Positions 62,112 through 64,000 of a stretch of DNA of 64,000 nt are shown here, one piece after another. A program made the position numbers and the translations under genes. The stretch's first letter is position 1. Every line of letters starts with the position of its first letter. This DNA comes from Candidatus Enterovibrio escicola (GTDB lineage Bacteria; Pseudomonadota; Gammaproteobacteria; Enterobacterales; Vibrionaceae): the NCBI RefSeq assembly GCF_002464935.1, contig NZ_NBYY01000009.1, forward strand, positions 310,001-374,000. The letters are read 5' to 3'. Below the pieces are notes generated by a model, which saw nothing but the letters and a program-made list of their open reading frames with translations, was not told the origin of the DNA and did no database searches.

Positions 62112-63458
62112 ATGTTAGATAAAATTGTCATCGCTAATCGCGGTGAAATTGCGCTTCGTATTTTACGTGCGTGTAAAGAGCTCGGTATCAAAACCGTGGC
62201 AGTTCATTCAACAGCAGATCGTGAACTTAAACACGTACTGCTCGCCGACGAATCAATTTGTATCGGATCAGCATCAAGCATTCAAAGCTACTTGAACATT
62301 CCACGTATCATCAGTGCAGCAGAAGTCACAGGCTCAGTCGCTATTCACCCAGGTTACGGTTTCTTATCAGAAAACGCTGACTTTGCAGAACAAGTTGAAA
62401 GGTCCGGCTTTATTTTCATCGGACCTCGAGCCGAAACCATTCGTTTAATGGGTGACAAAGTATCAGCCATCAGCGCAATGAAAAAGGCGAACGTACCGTG
62501 TGTTCCTGGTTCAGATGGTACACTGGACAACGATGAATTAAAAAACAAAACCTTCGCAAAGCGAATTGGCTACCCAGTTATCATCAAAGCTTCAGGTGGC
62601 GGTGGTGGGCGTGGCATGCGTGTAGTACGTTCTGATGGTGAACTTACCCACGCAATTGCCATGACTCGAGCTGAAGCGAAAGTTGCTTTCGATAATGATG
62701 TTGTTTACATGGAGAAATTTCTAGAAAACCCTCGTCACATTGAAATTCAGATTTTGGCTGACGGGAAAGATAGAGCAATTTCCCTCGGTGAACGTGACTG
62801 CTCAATGCAGCGTCGTCACCAAAAGGTGGTCGAAGAAGCACCCGCATTAGGTATTACAACAGAAATGCGCAAATATATAGGTGACCGTTGTTGCCAAGCG
62901 TGTATCGAAATTGGGTATCGTGGCGCTGGTACATTTGAATTCCTATATGAAAACGGTGAATTCTACTTTATCGAGATGAACACCCGTATTCAGGTTGAAC
63001 ACCCTGTGACCGAAATGGTAACAGGTATCGATCTGATAAAAGAACAATTGCGCATTGCGGCAGATCAACCTTTGTCATTCACCCAAGAGGATATCCAAAT
63101 TCGTGGACATGCGATCGAATGTCGTATTAACGCGGAAGATCCGGTCCGATTTTTACCTTGTCCAGGTAAGATTGAACGCTTCCATGCTCCAGGTGGTATG
63201 GGTGTACGTTGGGAATCGCATGTTTATACTGGCTACACCGTGCCTCCCTACTACGATTCAATGATTGGTAAGTTAATTTGTCACGGTGAAAACCGTGCTG
63301 TTGCCATTGCTCGCATGCGTAATGCGTTAAGCGAAATCATCATTGACGGTATTAAAACTAACGTTCCACTCCAACTGGAAATTATGAAAGATGAAAACTT
63401 CCAACATGGAGGTGCAAACATCCATTATCTGGAAAAGAAATTAGGGATCTATAAGTAA
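62112..63458 (+). CDS. accC: biotin carboxylase subunit of acetyl-CoA carboxylase
   Basis: 448 residues, full length. ATP-dependent carboxylation of biotin on AccB, the first half of malonyl-CoA synthesis. Motifs: [19 protein letters not shown] at the start, [16 protein letters not shown] near residue 78, the ATP-grasp loop [13 protein letters not shown] near residue 161, and [20 protein letters not shown] near residue 286. Last gene of the operon. prmA, the usual next gene in Vibrionaceae, is not present before the IS block. Confidence 0.98.
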   Translation: MLDKIVIANRGEIALRILRACKELGIKTVAVHSTADRELKHVLLADESICIGSASSIQSYLNIPRIISAAEVTGSVAIHPGYGFLSENADFAEQVERSGFIFIGPRAETIRLMGDKVSAISAMKKANVPCVPGSDGTLDNDELKNKTFAKRIGYPVIIKASGGGGGRGMRVVRSDGELTHAIAMTRAEAKVAFDNDVVYMEKFLENPRHIEIQILADGKDRAISLGERDCSMQRRHQKVVEEAPALGITTEMRKYIGDRCCQACIEIGYRGAGTFEFLYENGEFYFIEMNTRIQVEHPVTEMVTGIDLIKEQLRIAADQPLSFTQEDIQIRGHAIECRINAEDPVRFLPCPGKIERFHAPGGMGVRWESHVYTGYTVPPYYDSMIGKLICHGENRAVAIARMRNALSEIIIDGIKTNVPLQLEIMKDENFQHGGANIHYLEKKLGIYK

Positions 63459-63652
63459 CTTGATACACAAAAAGACCTAAACGTAGTATGACTCACAATT
63501 AAATTAACCGTAATCACATCCCATGATTTTATCTTTAATTATACCTGAAGGGAAAATCATAGCATCAACGTATAGAGTTCAACGCTAGAATCTTTTTTTG
63601 CAACATGAATGAGGAAAGTGCTCATATCAAAGAGATATGCTGAATACTAAGT
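63459..63652. other. accC downstream spacer
   Basis: No gene. A T7 run at about 63592-63598 follows a weak stem-like segment, which could be a terminator, but the stem is poor. Confidence 0.35.
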
Positions 63653-63803
63653 AACCTGATCTGCGCATAAAAAATGAACTAAATGCCTAAGTCGCGATCT
63701 GATCATTAAAAAACCATCTACTGCATAAGGACTTGGACATGAATAACTTAGACGTTCTTTTCGTTGATTTCGATGACTTCTGCCAGATTTTCCTCCCTGC
63801 ATA
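63653..63803 (+). mobile_element. IS982 5' fragment interrupted by IS5
   Basis: The first ~150 bp of IS982 (AACCTGATCTGCGCATAAA to FCQIFLPA), cut at 63803 by the left end of an IS5 copy. Confidence 0.88.
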
Positions 63804-64000
63804 GGCGGTGTTTCCAAAATATCTGAACTAATCGTAATTCCTACGATTAGTGCATCATGGAGTTAAGAGGGAGGTGATGATGGGAAAGGCAAAGGCTAAG
63901 ATTAACAACTGGAAACAATATAATCAAGCATTAGTAAACCGTGGCTCAGTCACTTTTTGGATAAACGTCGCTTCTATTGAGGCATGGCTTTGTTTAAAGC
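63804..64000 (+). mobile_element. IS5-family (IS903 group) copy, runs off the window
   Basis: Left end GGCGGTGTTTCCAAAATATC, the inner dyad AACTAATCGTA / TACGATTAGT, a GGGAGG ribosome site and the transposase start MGKAKAKINNWKQYNQALVN, then RGSVTFWINVASIEAWLCLK. No frame break in the visible part, so this copy may be the best preserved of its type. Confidence 0.9.

Overview
The window looks like a chromosome segment of a Vibrionaceae-type gammaproteobacterium whose genome is being eroded by insertion sequences. The intact genes are most like Vibrio/Photobacterium/Enterovibrio proteins, and several gene blocks keep the family's order: parC-plsC, pyrB-pyrI, epd-pgk-fbaA, rpoE-rseABC-lepA-lepB-rnc-era-(recO)-pdxJ-acpS, mreBCD, aroQ-accB-accC. 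Between them lie long stretches with no intact gene, filled with decayed, truncated and nested IS copies. The families I recognise are IS982, IS5 (IS903 group), IS30, IS256, IS66, IS91, IS630, ISAs1, IS1, IS3 and one Tn3-type transposon. Almost no transposase is full length. This resembles a host-restricted symbiont or pathogen in an early or middle stage of genome reduction. An Enterovibrio-like fish light-organ symbiont is one possibility, but the window does not prove it.

Layout. 1-312 is the 3' end of parC, then IS30 debris and plsC, whose 3' end is overprinted by an IS256 copy. 4.2-5.8 kb holds pyrBI with its promoter and attenuator. 7.7-11.7 kb holds a CPBP membrane protease and a chemoreceptor. 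14.2-17.7 kb is the epd-pgk-fbaA glycolytic cluster. 17.9-21.2 kb is IS debris. 21.3-30.3 kb is the conserved rpoE-to-acpS block on the minus strand, in which recO is a wreck and acpS carries a one-base frameshift. 30.3-33.2 kb is IS debris, followed by the divergent ygfZ/sdhE pair.

36.4-38.1 kb holds the most notable cargo. It encodes a secreted homologue of the cholera/heat-labile enterotoxin A subunit, followed by a small secreted protein that could be an AB5 B subunit of the SubB/PltB type. The pair sits between an IS5 copy and an IS66 fragment. Next come epmA and an AT-rich pabB-pabC(pseudo)-pabA cluster that looks foreign, then nadB and rng. 47.6-55.1 kb is an IS-dense block with a decayed but precisely bounded Tn3-family transposon (38-bp inverted repeats, 5-bp target duplication) and an isolated rraB. 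55.2-57.7 kb is mreBCD. 57.7-61.1 kb is IS debris. 61.2-63.5 kb is aroQ-accB-accC. The window ends inside an IS5 copy.

How the genes fit together. The retained genes serve core needs: cell shape (mreBCD), fatty-acid synthesis (accBC, acpS, plsC), pyrimidines, NAD, pyridoxal phosphate, folate precursor, central carbon flow, envelope stress (rpoE/rseABC), protein export and translation factors (lepB, lepA, epmA), and RNA processing (rnc, rng, rraB). A recurring theme is that IS ends have become part of host genes. The stop codons of plsC, ygfZ and pabA all lie inside IS sequence.
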